This document shows positions 1 through 6,564 of a stretch of 10,317 bases of DNA, piece by piece. Position 1 is the first letter of the stretch. The number at the start of each line of letters is the position of its first letter. A program made the translations under genes and the position numbers. Source of the DNA: Oscillospiraceae bacterium (GTDB lineage Bacteria; Bacillota; Clostridia; Oscillospirales; CAG-272); the NCBI GenBank assembly GCA_009779295.1, contig WREN01000057.1, forward strand, positions 1 through 10,317, in the 5' to 3' direction. Under the pieces are notes generated by a model, which saw only the letters and a list, made by a program, of their open reading frames with translations, was not told the DNA's origin and ran no database searches.

Positions 1-87
1 ATTGGGTATCATATACGGCCGGGGTATCATTTCTTCTCGCGCACGGATTGGCTGGAGTATATGAAGTTCTTTAAAGGGCAAATATAA
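1..87 (+). CDS. C-terminal end of an alpha/beta-hydrolase-like protein (partial)
   Basis: An open frame enters at base 1 and ends at TAA 85-87, giving 28 residues. The tail reads G-Y-H-I-R-P-G-Y-H, then a D-W-L-E-Y-M-K-F-F ending. This resembles the C-terminus of alpha/beta-hydrolases related to acetylxylan/glucuronoyl-type esterases and S9-like peptidases, where a R-x-G-x-H stretch carries the catalytic histidine and is followed by a DW..Y..F helix. By that reading His10 of the fragment would be the catalytic base. The frame stops 4 bases before the next start codon, and the ribosome site for that gene (AAAGGG, 73-78) lies inside it, so the two are probably translated from one message. The family call rests on a short tail only. 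Confidence 0.55.
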   Translation: MGYHIRPGYHFFSRTDWLEYMKFFKGQI

Positions 88-91
88 AATT

Positions 92-778
92 ATGGATTTA
101 ACTAATGTAGCTTATTCCGATGAATATCAAAACATGTGTAGTGAAATGATTTCTGTTATGATCCTTAAAGAGGATGAACAAGATATAGTTATGTCCGAAG
201 GCGAGTATAGCCGCACAATAACGACTTATACGGCTATGTATGAAGGATTTAACTACACTATTATGCTTAACAAAGTTTATAATTTTGATAACATTTTAGT
301 ACATGAGTATATCAATTTTTATCATCATCCTTTCTTCTGTACTCCGGTTACACACAGCAACGACCGGAAATATCTTGTGTACAAAGAGGATTTATACGGG
401 TACAGCGTACTGGATATAGAATCTAAAGAAACTTTCAAATATATTCCTGTCGCTTCATTGTATATCTCCACCGATTCCTTGAAATTCGAAGAAACATATA
501 TAGCAACTGATATTCATTATAATCCTGTCAATGACATGTTTGCGGCAGGAGGTTGCTTTTGGGCTGGACGTTATACAACATACCTGCTTGAAGTAAAAGA
601 CCCGATGAAGCAGTTTACCCGTTATTTAGATTGTAGAACAATTGTGCCTCATCAAGCAAAATATACCGATGTAGATTTCCACGAATGGGATGGCAATGAT
701 ATTCTACTGAAATGTGATAATGAAATAATAAAAATCCCGCAAGCGAAATATATGAGATTTTTAAAGGAGTTGTTATGA
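92..778 (+). CDS. Hypothetical protein, 228 aa, probably soluble
   Basis: I do not recognise this family with confidence. No signal peptide or membrane segment is visible, so it should be cytoplasmic. The middle, roughly residues 83-180, is rich in aromatic and beta-branched residues. It carries a T-P-V-T-H-S-N-D-R-K-Y-L-V-Y-K-E stretch (84-99), L-Y-G-Y-S-V-L-D-I-E (101-110) and G-G-C-F-W-A-G (153-159). The pattern of short strands with a 'ndrkylvy' phrase looks like one or two blades of a beta-propeller-like protein, but this is inference. The start is ATG 92, with AAAGGG at 73-78, a long 13-base spacing. The last four bases overlap the acetyltransferase start (ATGA 775-778). The gene is visibly richer in A and T than the genes after it, which could mean separate acquisition. 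Confidence 0.8.
   Translation: MDLTNVAYSDEYQNMCSEMISVMILKEDEQDIVMSEGEYSRTITTYTAMYEGFNYTIMLNKVYNFDNILVHEYINFYHHPFFCTPVTHSNDRKYLVYKEDLYGYSVLDIESKETFKYIPVASLYISTDSLKFEETYIATDIHYNPVNDMFAAGGCFWAGRYTTYLLEVKDPMKQFTRYLDCRTIVPHQAKYTDVDFHEWDGNDILLKCDNEIIKIPQAKYMRFLKELL
763..769 (+). promoter_or_regulatory. Ribosome binding site of the GNAT gene
   Basis: AAAGGAG lies 5 bases before ATG 775, inside the end of the upstream gene. It fixes the ATGA-overlapping start as the real one. Confidence 0.75.
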
Positions 779-1278
779 TAATCCGCCAGGAAACTCCATC
801 CGACTACGCCGAAGTCTACCGACTCGTGAAAATATCGTTCGCGACGAACGCTGACGACGACGGAACGGTGCCGGATTATTTAAACGACCTACGCGAGAAA
901 GAAACGTTCATTCCCGAATTATCATTGGTTGCAGAGATTGCCGGTAAACTTGTCGGGCAGATTGTCCTGTATAAAACAACATTCGGCAAATATACCGAAT
1001 TGCTTCTCTCACCTATTAGCGTACACCCTGACTACTTCCGGCGCGGAATTGCTCGAGCAATGGTGGACGAAGCTCTGCGCATAGCTAAAGGTATGGGATT
1101 CCGCGCGGTATTCCTGTGCGGCAATCCCGAAATCTATGGGCGTTTGGGATTCGTTCCGACATATAAATACAACATCTTCCACAAAAACGACGAATCCAAA
1201 ACCGCCGAATGGAGCATGGTTCGCGAACTCTACGACGGCGCGCTGGATGGAATTACGGGAATAATTGATACTGTTTAG
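775..1278 (+). CDS. GNAT family N-acetyltransferase (YhbS-like)
   Basis: A 167-residue protein of normal single-domain GNAT size. It should transfer an acetyl group from acetyl-CoA to an amine; the acceptor is unknown. It opens with the usual I-I-R-x-E-T-P-S-D-Y-A-E-V start (2-14). Strand 4 and the acetyl-CoA pyrophosphate loop are at L-S-P-I-S-V-H-P-D-Y-F-R-R-G-I-A (78-93), a variant of the Q/RxxGxG/A loop with Phe at the first position and Ala at the last. The following A-V-F-L-C-G-N-P-E-I-Y-G-R-L-G-F-V-P (111-128) matches the 'lGdp.yY.rfGF' block typical of the YhbS group (COG3153). The start overlaps the previous stop as ATGA and is well served by a ribosome site. It is cytoplasmic, without membrane segments. 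The short gap (58 bases) to the next gene shows no clear terminator or promoter. Confidence 0.88.
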   Translation: MIIRQETPSDYAEVYRLVKISFATNADDDGTVPDYLNDLREKETFIPELSLVAEIAGKLVGQIVLYKTTFGKYTELLLSPISVHPDYFRRGIARAMVDEALRIAKGMGFRAVFLCGNPEIYGRLGFVPTYKYNIFHKNDESKTAEWSMVRELYDGALDGITGIIDTV

Positions 1279-1336
1279 AAAATTTCTGCTGCGGCATTGA
1301 AACCAACAAATCATTTTTAAGCGAGGTTATTAACAT

Positions 1337-2587
1337 TTGAAAACCAATTGGAACAGGCTTGACAACGCCGCTATGCTTTTCCCGTCCGCGAAATGGGGTA
1401 CGGAAACGCTCATGTTCAGGTTTACGTGCGTTCTGCACGAAAAAATCGATCATGAAACACTTCAAAGGGCGCTTAATGACACGATACAAAGTTTCGATAT
1501 ATTTCGCTGCGTGTTAAAGCGCGGTTTATTTTGGTATTATCTTGAACATTCGGAAATTAAACCCGTCGTCCGCGAAGAATATCACAAACTTTGCGCCGCG
1601 ATTTACGATAAACGCATTAAAACACTGCTTTTCGAAGTGACTTATTTTGAAACGCGCATTAATCTCGAAGTATCGCACATTTTATCCGACGGAACCGGCG
1701 CGACAAATTTTCTTACTACTTTGGTTTCGTATTATTTAAGCTTCCGCAACGGATTGGAAATGCCGCCGGTTGGTTTCGACGCGTCGTATAATCAAATGCA
1801 AGAAGATAGTTTTTCGAAATACTATAACGGCAAAGACAAATTAAAAAAAGTCCGCAGACGGCGTGTGTGCAGGTTGCGGGGCAACCGTTATTCGGGCGAT
1901 ATGCTCCGGGTTATAACGGGTCATTTGAGCGTTTCGGCTCTGCTCGAAATCACGCACGAAAAAAAATCTTCACTCACCGCTTATCTAAGCGCGTGCCTGT
2001 TGAATTCGATAGCGGAGGACATTACCGTCCGGCAGCAAAAGAATCCGGTCTCGCTGTGTATTCCCGTCAATTTGCGTAATTATTTCCCTTCGCAATCCGC
2101 GCGCAATTTTTTCAGCACATTTTCAGTCGTGTACGATTATTCGTCGGAACCTACGGATTTTGATACGGTGCTCGCCAAAGTAAACGGAGTTTTCAAAGAA
2201 AAACTGACACGGGAATACCTGACTGGCACGTTAAATTCATACACCGCAGCGGCGCATAATCCGTTTGCGAAGATAGCTCCGCTGTTTTTTAAAGATATTG
2301 TGTTGAAAATCGCTTATTGGCGCAATAAAACCCGCAATACCGCTACGTTTTCGAATGTCGGAATAATAAAAATACCTGATATTTTTAACGGTTACATCGA
2401 ATCTTTTGACGTCTGTACATCTACGAAATTTTTGCAGGCGAACGCGATTTCATACCTCGACAATTTTTCCGTGAGCTTTACAACCCCGTTCATCAACAGC
2501 GATATCGAACGCAGATTTTTCCGGATGTTGTCGGATCTTGGGCTTGAAATTACCATCACTTCCAATACGGAGGGACTTGAAATATAA
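1337..2587 (+). CDS. Alcohol acetyltransferase / condensation-domain-like acyltransferase
   Basis: A 416-residue protein with the signature of the BAHD/condensation/alcohol acetyltransferase superfamily: S-H-I-L-S-D-G-T-G (113-121), that is H114-xxx-D118-G119, where His is the general base. The family joins an acyl thioester to an alcohol or amine. The N-terminal W-N-R-L-D-N-A-A (5-12) is the conserved opening of the bacterial relatives, so the TTG at 1337 is preferred over the ATG at codon 13. GAGG at 1323-1326, 10 bases upstream, supports this. A later S-N-V-G motif, before the final helices, fits the second half of a condensation fold. No signal peptide or carrier-protein domain is seen, so this is a stand-alone enzyme and not part of a peptide synthetase. 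It abuts the DUF6320-type membrane gene with no gap, which suggests the two work together at the membrane. The substrate is unknown. Confidence 0.8.
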   Translation: MKTNWNRLDNAAMLFPSAKWGTETLMFRFTCVLHEKIDHETLQRALNDTIQSFDIFRCVLKRGLFWYYLEHSEIKPVVREEYHKLCAAIYDKRIKTLLFEVTYFETRINLEVSHILSDGTGATNFLTTLVSYYLSFRNGLEMPPVGFDASYNQMQEDSFSKYYNGKDKLKKVRRRRVCRLRGNRYSGDMLRVITGHLSVSALLEITHEKKSSLTAYLSACLLNSIAEDITVRQQKNPVSLCIPVNLRNYFPSQSARNFFSTFSVVYDYSSEPTDFDTVLAKVNGVFKEKLTREYLTGTLNSYTAAAHNPFAKIAPLFFKDIVLKIAYWRNKTRNTATFSNVGIIKIPDIFNGYIESFDVCTSTKFLQANAISYLDNFSVSFTTPFINSDIERRFFRMLSDLGLEITITSNTEGLEI

Positions 2588-3262
2588 ATGAAACTGCAAA
2601 ATCATAAATACTGCGACAAATGCAAAATCAATATTAACGGCGTTATGGAATACTGCCCGCTGTGCCAACACAAGCTTGACGGTGAAAACGGCGTGCGCCA
2701 ATATCCGGTTATCACTACCGTTTACAGGCAATATGAATTTTACTTTAAATCGCTGGCTCTCGCGACGACCAGCGGCGGCGTTATTTCGTGCGCGATTAAT
2801 CTTATGCTGCCGGAAAGCGGTTTTTGGTCGTTTTTTGTCCTGCTCGGTATAGCTTGTTTTTGGATTATGCTGTGGAACGTAATAAACCGGCGTTTCAATA
2901 TCCCCAAATACATTTCGACGCAGGTGTTTATAATTTCGTTTATCAGCGTGATTTGGGATTTCGCCACCGTGTGGCACGGCTGGTCGGTCGATTATGTGAT
3001 ACCGATAACTTGCACGACGGCGATGTTCGCTCTCGCCGTAACGGGAAAGGTTATGAAATTGCCGGTTGAGAGTTTCATTTCAAGTATGCTTGCGGACGCA
3101 CTTTTCGGCGTCGTGCCGATAATCTTTTACTTCAGCGGAATCTTACATATAATTATCCCGTCGGTCATTTGCGTATCGGTGAGCGTGATCGCGTTCGCCG
3201 CGATTGTGATTTTTAATGGTAGGAGTATTATCGTTGAGGTGCAGAAGAGGTTTCATATATGA
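2588..3262 (+). CDS. Zinc-ribbon membrane protein, DUF6320-type
   Basis: A 224-residue protein. Residues 8-26 form a treble-clef style zinc ribbon: C9-x2-C12 and C23-P-L-C26, likely binding one zinc ion in the cytoplasm. Six hydrophobic segments follow, at about 54-74, 79-98, 109-128, 135-153, 162-182 and 187-209. It ends in a short basic tail. This layout, zinc ribbon then small helical bundle, is that of the DUF6320 family as I recall it, whose function is not known. The ATG follows the acyltransferase stop directly, with GGAGGG at 2569-2574. The final TGA overlaps the next start as ATGA. The fixed pairing with an acyltransferase suggests a membrane partner, for example for substrate presentation or lipid transfer, but that is inference. 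Confidence 0.75.
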   Translation: MKLQNHKYCDKCKININGVMEYCPLCQHKLDGENGVRQYPVITTVYRQYEFYFKSLALATTSGGVISCAINLMLPESGFWSFFVLLGIACFWIMLWNVINRRFNIPKYISTQVFIISFISVIWDFATVWHGWSVDYVIPITCTTAMFALAVTGKVMKLPVESFISSMLADALFGVVPIIFYFSGILHIIIPSVICVSVSVIAFAAIVIFNGRSIIVEVQKRFHI

Positions 3263-4650
3263 AAAGAATATTTGTTTTTCTAATTATCATTTTAATGTTA
3301 TTCATCGTTGGTTGCAAGGAATCCGAACCCGAACCGCCGATTATAGATACACATGAAACCGAGCTAATAAGAGAAGAATCCGTTGAAGTTACCGGACCGG
3401 AAACTGAAGTGATACCGGAAGAAATCGTAATCACATCGGATATCAAAGTGAACGTACTCGTGGAACCGTCACTGATGTTCGATCAAGTATACGACTTCAA
3501 CGGCGGAATTGCGAAAGTTGTTTTGGATGACAAATACGGTTTTGTGAATAAATTCGGTGAATTTGTTTTGCCGGTTGAATACGATATGTTCGGCGATTTT
3601 CACGACGGAATGGCATGGGCGTTGAAAGGCGATAAATACGGTTTCATCGATACGACCGGTAATTTGGTTATACCGTTGACTTACCATTACAACGGCGGCG
3701 GATACGAACGCTACGATACTATCGTTGACTTTTCCGAAGGATTAGCTGCGGTTTCAATTGACGGCAAATGCGGATTCATCGATAAAACGGGGGAACTTGT
3801 CATTCCTGCGATATACGACGGCGAGTTTTACAAAGGCGAATGGTCGAGTTATTACCCGAAATTCAGGGACGGTTTCGCACGTGTGCGTATACTTGACCAT
3901 GTAAATTATGAATCCGGATATATGCATTCATATTATAAATACGGCTATATAAACAAATCCGGCGAAGTCACCGTGCCGTTTGAATATGATTCTTTAGGCA
4001 ATTATTTCGGATATTCCATAAATGGAATCACACAAGCGGTCAAAGATGGAAAAAGCGGATTAGTGGATGTGGCGGGCAATGTCGTCGTTCCGTTCGTATA
4101 TGAGTTTATTTTATATTTTAACGGAGATCTGGCTTATGTGTATGATCATAATATTTTTCCTTATAATAATGGTTTTTATGTAAACACGGACGGCGTTGAA
4201 GTCACTGCACATGAGTTTTCAGGCAACCAATGGTCATCATATATCTATGAACCTGCTCACGGAGGATTGACTATCGCGTGCAGGAACGAAAAATTCGGCT
4301 GTATCGACCGCGACGGCAACATCGTGATACCGTTCGAATATGATTTTATAGAATATCGTTCCGCCGGATATTTCTATTGTTATAACCATTGGCTCAGCGA
4401 AGTTAAAGGCGGATGTTTTGACAAAAACGGGAATCGTGTAGAATATGTTGATGAGGTACCGTATTACGAAGGAGTTTACGTCACGATTGGTGATTATGAT
4501 ATACCGGAGTTCAGGCACAAATACGGTTTCACCGATGACGACGGTAATATCGCCGTGCCGTATATATACGATTACGCGCTGAATTTTCACGGGAGCCTCG
4601 CTTGGGTGCAAAAAGACGGGTTATGGGGGATATTAGAAATAGTTCAATAA
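3259..4650 (+). CDS. WG-repeat lipoprotein
   Basis: A 463-residue surface lipoprotein. The signal peptide is K-R followed by a hydrophobic run (4-17) and the lipobox I-V-G-C with lipidated Cys19. An acidic, proline-containing linker spans about 20-60. The rest is a string of WG (KWGFI) repeats of the form K-Y-G-F-I-D-x-x-G-x-x-V-I-P-x-x-Y-D. Clear copies start near residues 92, 126, 170, 227, 265, 345 and 421. Weaker ones are at 305 and 384, and a half copy L-W-G-I-L closes the protein. Such repeats form beta-rich, probably binding, modules; ligands are mostly unknown. Spacing between repeats varies, with insertions rich in Tyr (193-226). The start overlaps the previous stop (ATGA), with GAAGAGG at 3244-3250. 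As the last gene of the train it is followed by a hairpin. It would sit on the outer face of the membrane. Confidence 0.88.
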   Translation: MKRIFVFLIIILMLFIVGCKESEPEPPIIDTHETELIREESVEVTGPETEVIPEEIVITSDIKVNVLVEPSLMFDQVYDFNGGIAKVVLDDKYGFVNKFGEFVLPVEYDMFGDFHDGMAWALKGDKYGFIDTTGNLVIPLTYHYNGGGYERYDTIVDFSEGLAAVSIDGKCGFIDKTGELVIPAIYDGEFYKGEWSSYYPKFRDGFARVRILDHVNYESGYMHSYYKYGYINKSGEVTVPFEYDSLGNYFGYSINGITQAVKDGKSGLVDVAGNVVVPFVYEFILYFNGDLAYVYDHNIFPYNNGFYVNTDGVEVTAHEFSGNQWSSYIYEPAHGGLTIACRNEKFGCIDRDGNIVIPFEYDFIEYRSAGYFYCYNHWLSEVKGGCFDKNGNRVEYVDEVPYYEGVYVTIGDYDIPEFRHKYGFTDDDGNIAVPYIYDYALNFHGSLAWVQKDGLWGILEIVQ

Positions 4651-4661
4651 CAAAATCGTAA

Positions 4662-4694
4662 GCGCGCCGGTTGATTTTAATTCATCCGGCGCGC
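4662..4694. terminator. GC-rich hairpin between convergent genes
   Basis: A perfect 9-bp stem, GCGCGCCGG (4662-4670) with CCGGCGCGC (4686-4694), closes an AT-rich 15-base loop. It lies 12 bases after the WG lipoprotein stop and 19 bases beyond the stop of the opposing solute-binding protein gene. Neither side has a long U tract; on the minus strand a loose U-rich stretch (TTACGATTTTGTT) follows. It is probably a shared two-way transcription end or a 3' stabilising hairpin. Confidence 0.65.
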
Positions 4695-4712
4695 CCTTAT
4701 TGCCCCCATACC

Positions 4713-6200
4713 CTAATTAACCTCATTAAACAAATCTATAGTTTTCTCCATCGCCGCAATCGTAGCGGCTTCCGCGCTCGTAACCCTTGACACTATATCC
4801 GGCGAAGCTGTAGATATAATACTCGAATAGATTCCCGCCGCCGAACCCCAATTGAAAACGTGACCCAAATCGAATACGCGCGAAGTGTAGATTATGTCGA
4901 GCATAGCGACCGATTCTTCATCACGCGAATACTTCGTTTTGACGGAAGTGTCGATATAAGCCGGAAAAGAGGTTATGCTCGCCTCAAACGTGATAGCTTC
5001 AAGCAGGATTCCCGTGCGTGTCAAATCTCTGTTCGTCATCGGAACGGCTACGCAGTTACTGTTGCCGTAGCTCATATTCTGATAGAATTTATCCTGCGCC
5101 TCGTTATATTTCGGGTTCGGAATGATACCGAAATCGGCTTCCTGCCCGCGCAGCAGGAACACGCGGTTCATGCCCGTGACATAAAACAACGCCTGACCCT
5201 TCTCCATAAGCGAGCCGAAAAGGTCGATATAAACGTCGACGTAAGTATTTTTTACATTTATACCCGCGAAAAGCGATATGGATTTATCTCCGATGAGATT
5301 AAATACCTTCTCGAACGCGCCGTAAACGCGTTCGTTTGCCATCGAGAATACCGGAAGGTCGTCCGCGTCTTTCGTGAAAATCAAAGTTCCCGCGCCCGCC
5401 ATCAAAGCGTTCGCGTTCCACGTTTCGCCGACGATACCCCATGAATCGTCGTCCGCCATAACGCCGTCGCCGTCAACGTCGTAAGAAACCGCGACCGCCA
5501 TCTCGCGCATTTTATCAAGCGTCCACTTGTTATTCGCAACGATTTCGTAAGGCGATTCGAGGTCGAAATCCGTTATCATATCCTTCGTGAACAAAACGAC
5601 CCAAGTCCCGCTTTTGTCCATGAGCGTCATATCGTTCGTCGCCATGAAAAGCCGTTTTTCGATTGACAGCTGAGTGCAAGCGTTTTGATCCCACCACGGT
5701 TTGTCAAGCTTCAGATACGGAATGGTTTTTAAATCGACCATATACCCTTGACTCGCGAGCGTACCCGCCGTGCTTATCGAATCGTTGTAAACGTCGAAGT
5801 AATCCTCGTTCGCAAGGATCGTTGTCCGCGCTTTTGCTTCATAACTGGCTTCCTCGACCATAACGATTTTAACGTCGTAAGTTTCTTCTATGTACTGGTT
5901 GCGGAGCAGCACGGCGTCGTTTATAACGTCGCCGGCGGATTCCTCGAAAGAAACGGTGTCGATAATCTTCCAATGCGCGTTCTCGTAAGAGAGTCCGCGG
6001 GACAGGAACCTGAATTCGTAACCGCCAAACGTTTCCTTCGGCAGATCCGGGCGTTGCAGTCCGGTTTCGACTGGTTCAGACTCAACACTGCCCGCTGCGG
6101 TCGTGCCCGAAACATTTTTATCGTTTCCGCTATCGGAGCAGGTTGTTATTAAAATTATAGCAAATAAAAGTAAAAGTATGATGATTCTGTTACATTTCAT
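4713..6200 (-). CDS. Extracellular solute-binding lipoprotein (ABC importer type)
   Basis: A 495-residue lipoprotein of the family 1 extracellular solute-binding type, which captures a solute, usually an oligosaccharide, outside the membrane for an ABC permease. A hydrophobic signal (5-18) ends in I-T-T-C with Cys21 as likely lipid site; Thr before the Cys is unusual. A Ser/Thr/Glu linker precedes the folded part, which starts near residue 55 with E-T-F-G-G-Y-E-F-R-F. Residues 241-252 read D-V-D-G-D-G-V-M-A-D-D-D, an EF-hand-like calcium loop (D241, D243, D245, D252) often seen in clostridial members of this family. The D-x-x-S-W-G-I after it fits those members. No transport partner genes lie within view, so it is either an orphan receptor or its permease is elsewhere. 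It has its own consensus promoter. The substrate is not determined. Confidence 0.85.
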   Translation of the reverse strand: MKCNRIIILLLLFAIILITTCSDSGNDKNVSGTTAAGSVESEPVETGLQRPDLPKETFGGYEFRFLSRGLSYENAHWKIIDTVSFEESAGDVINDAVLLRNQYIEETYDVKIVMVEEASYEAKARTTILANEDYFDVYNDSISTAGTLASQGYMVDLKTIPYLKLDKPWWDQNACTQLSIEKRLFMATNDMTLMDKSGTWVVLFTKDMITDFDLESPYEIVANNKWTLDKMREMAVAVSYDVDGDGVMADDDSWGIVGETWNANALMAGAGTLIFTKDADDLPVFSMANERVYGAFEKVFNLIGDKSISLFAGINVKNTYVDVYIDLFGSLMEKGQALFYVTGMNRVFLLRGQEADFGIIPNPKYNEAQDKFYQNMSYGNSNCVAVPMTNRDLTRTGILLEAITFEASITSFPAYIDTSVKTKYSRDEESVAMLDIIYTSRVFDLGHVFNWGSAAGIYSSIISTASPDIVSRVTSAEAATIAAMEKTIDLFNEVN

Positions 6201-6207
6201 ATTGACA

Positions 6208-6215
6208 ATCCCCCT
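6208..6215 (-). promoter_or_regulatory. Ribosome binding site of the solute-binding protein gene
   Basis: Read on the minus strand, AGGGGGAT stands 7 bases before the ATG at 6200-6198, which fixes the start. It lies almost at the 5' end of the predicted transcript. Confidence 0.7.
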
Positions 6216-6222
6216 ATTATAA

Positions 6223-6251
6223 ATTATAGCATTGTGCCCTTATATTGTCAA
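6223..6251 (-). promoter_or_regulatory. Consensus promoter of the solute-binding protein gene
   Basis: On the minus strand TTGACA (6251-6246) and TATAAT (6228-6223) are separated by exactly 17 bases, a perfect match to the vegetative sigma factor consensus. A second TATAAT (6221-6216) follows after one base. With the first -10, transcription would start near 6216, leaving a leader of only about 16 bases that consists mostly of the ribosome site. Confidence 0.8.
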
Positions 6252-6298
6252 TGAATATTTTTACACATTTTTTACGTAAAATTTTATTAAAATTAGCC

Positions 6299-6338
6299 AA
6301 AAAAATACCGCCGGTATATTTTTTTATTCCGGCAGTAT
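6299..6338 (-). terminator. Rho-independent terminator of the acidic lipopeptide gene
   Basis: Read on the minus strand, a 10-bp stem ATACTGCCGG (6338-6329) with CCGGCGGTAT (6314-6305), including one G-U pair, closes a 14-base A-rich loop and runs into six U residues (6304-6299). It begins 23 bases after the stop codon of the small gene and separates it from the solute-binding protein gene downstream. Confidence 0.85.
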
Positions 6339-6361
6339 ATTATTTATACTCAAAATGCTAA

Positions 6362-6523
6362 TTAATCTCCGGCTTCTTCTTCGCCGGCTTCTTCTTCTAT
6401 GACTTCTTCCTCGCCTGTTGCTTCCGTTTCCTCTTCTTTTGCCTTCTTTTCACATGACAAAAATGATAAACTTAATGTAACGCACATTACTAACATAAGT
6501 AAAATAGCTATAAACTTTTTCAT
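6362..6523 (-). CDS. Small acidic lipopeptide, 53 aa
   Basis: An ATG at 6523-6521 opens 53 codons ending in TAA at 6364-6362. The peptide begins M-K-K-F followed by a hydrophobic stretch (5-22) and F-L-S-C, with Cys24 as likely lipidation site. The mature part is only 30 residues: E-K-K-A-K-E, then a strongly acidic, Glu-rich tail with repeated E-E-E-A-G units (46-52). There is no room for a folded domain. It resembles the signal plus linker of a larger lipoprotein without its body, but the stop is followed at once by a good terminator, and promoter and ribosome site are all present, so it looks like a finished gene. It would be a membrane-anchored acidic tether on the cell surface; a function cannot be named. 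Confidence 0.75.
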   Translation of the reverse strand: MKKFIAILLMLVMCVTLSLSFLSCEKKAKEEETEATGEEEVIEEEAGEEEAGD

Positions 6524-6530
6524 TGTTTTT

Positions 6531-6540
6531 ACCTCCTGTT
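6531..6540 (-). promoter_or_regulatory. Ribosome binding site of the acidic lipopeptide gene
   Basis: On the minus strand AACAGGAGGT precedes the ATG by 7 bases. This near-perfect match to the anti-Shine-Dalgarno sequence is the main evidence that the small frame is translated. Confidence 0.8.
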
Positions 6541-6564
6541 TAATTATTAAGTATACTATTTTAC

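Larger units (their letters stand above)
6201..6252. repeat. Pair of ATTGNCAAT palindromes around the promoter
   Basis: ATTGACAAT at 6201-6209 and ATTGTCAAT at 6244-6252 are each odd-centred palindromes of the form ATTG-N-CAAT, and they are exact inverted copies of each other. Their centres are 43 bases apart, about four helical turns. The distal copy covers the -35 box; the proximal copy lies between ribosome site and start codon. This could be a two-site operator, but no regulator is known from the window. Confidence 0.35.

Noticed and set aside
241..252. Solute-binding protein calcium-like loop read as a dockerin
   Set aside because: These are residue positions in the 4713-6200 protein. 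Only one DxDxDG loop is present, within a solute-binding fold; a dockerin needs two repeats.
1279..1336. Possible promoter between the GNAT and acyltransferase genes (TTGAAA near 1299)
   Set aside because: No acceptable -10 element stands at a normal distance, so the genes are treated as one transcript.
2450..2977. Minus-strand open frame across the acyltransferase/membrane protein junction
   Set aside because: It crosses two well-supported genes, has low-complexity basic composition and no ribosome site.
4860..6152. Open frames on the plus strand across the solute-binding protein gene
   Set aside because: Arg-rich antisense shadows without ribosome sites, opposite a well-supported lipoprotein gene.
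6305..6320. Plus-strand mini-hairpin ATACC-GCC-GGTAT followed by T residues
   Set aside because: There is no plus-strand gene before it; the same bases form a longer and better minus-strand terminator.
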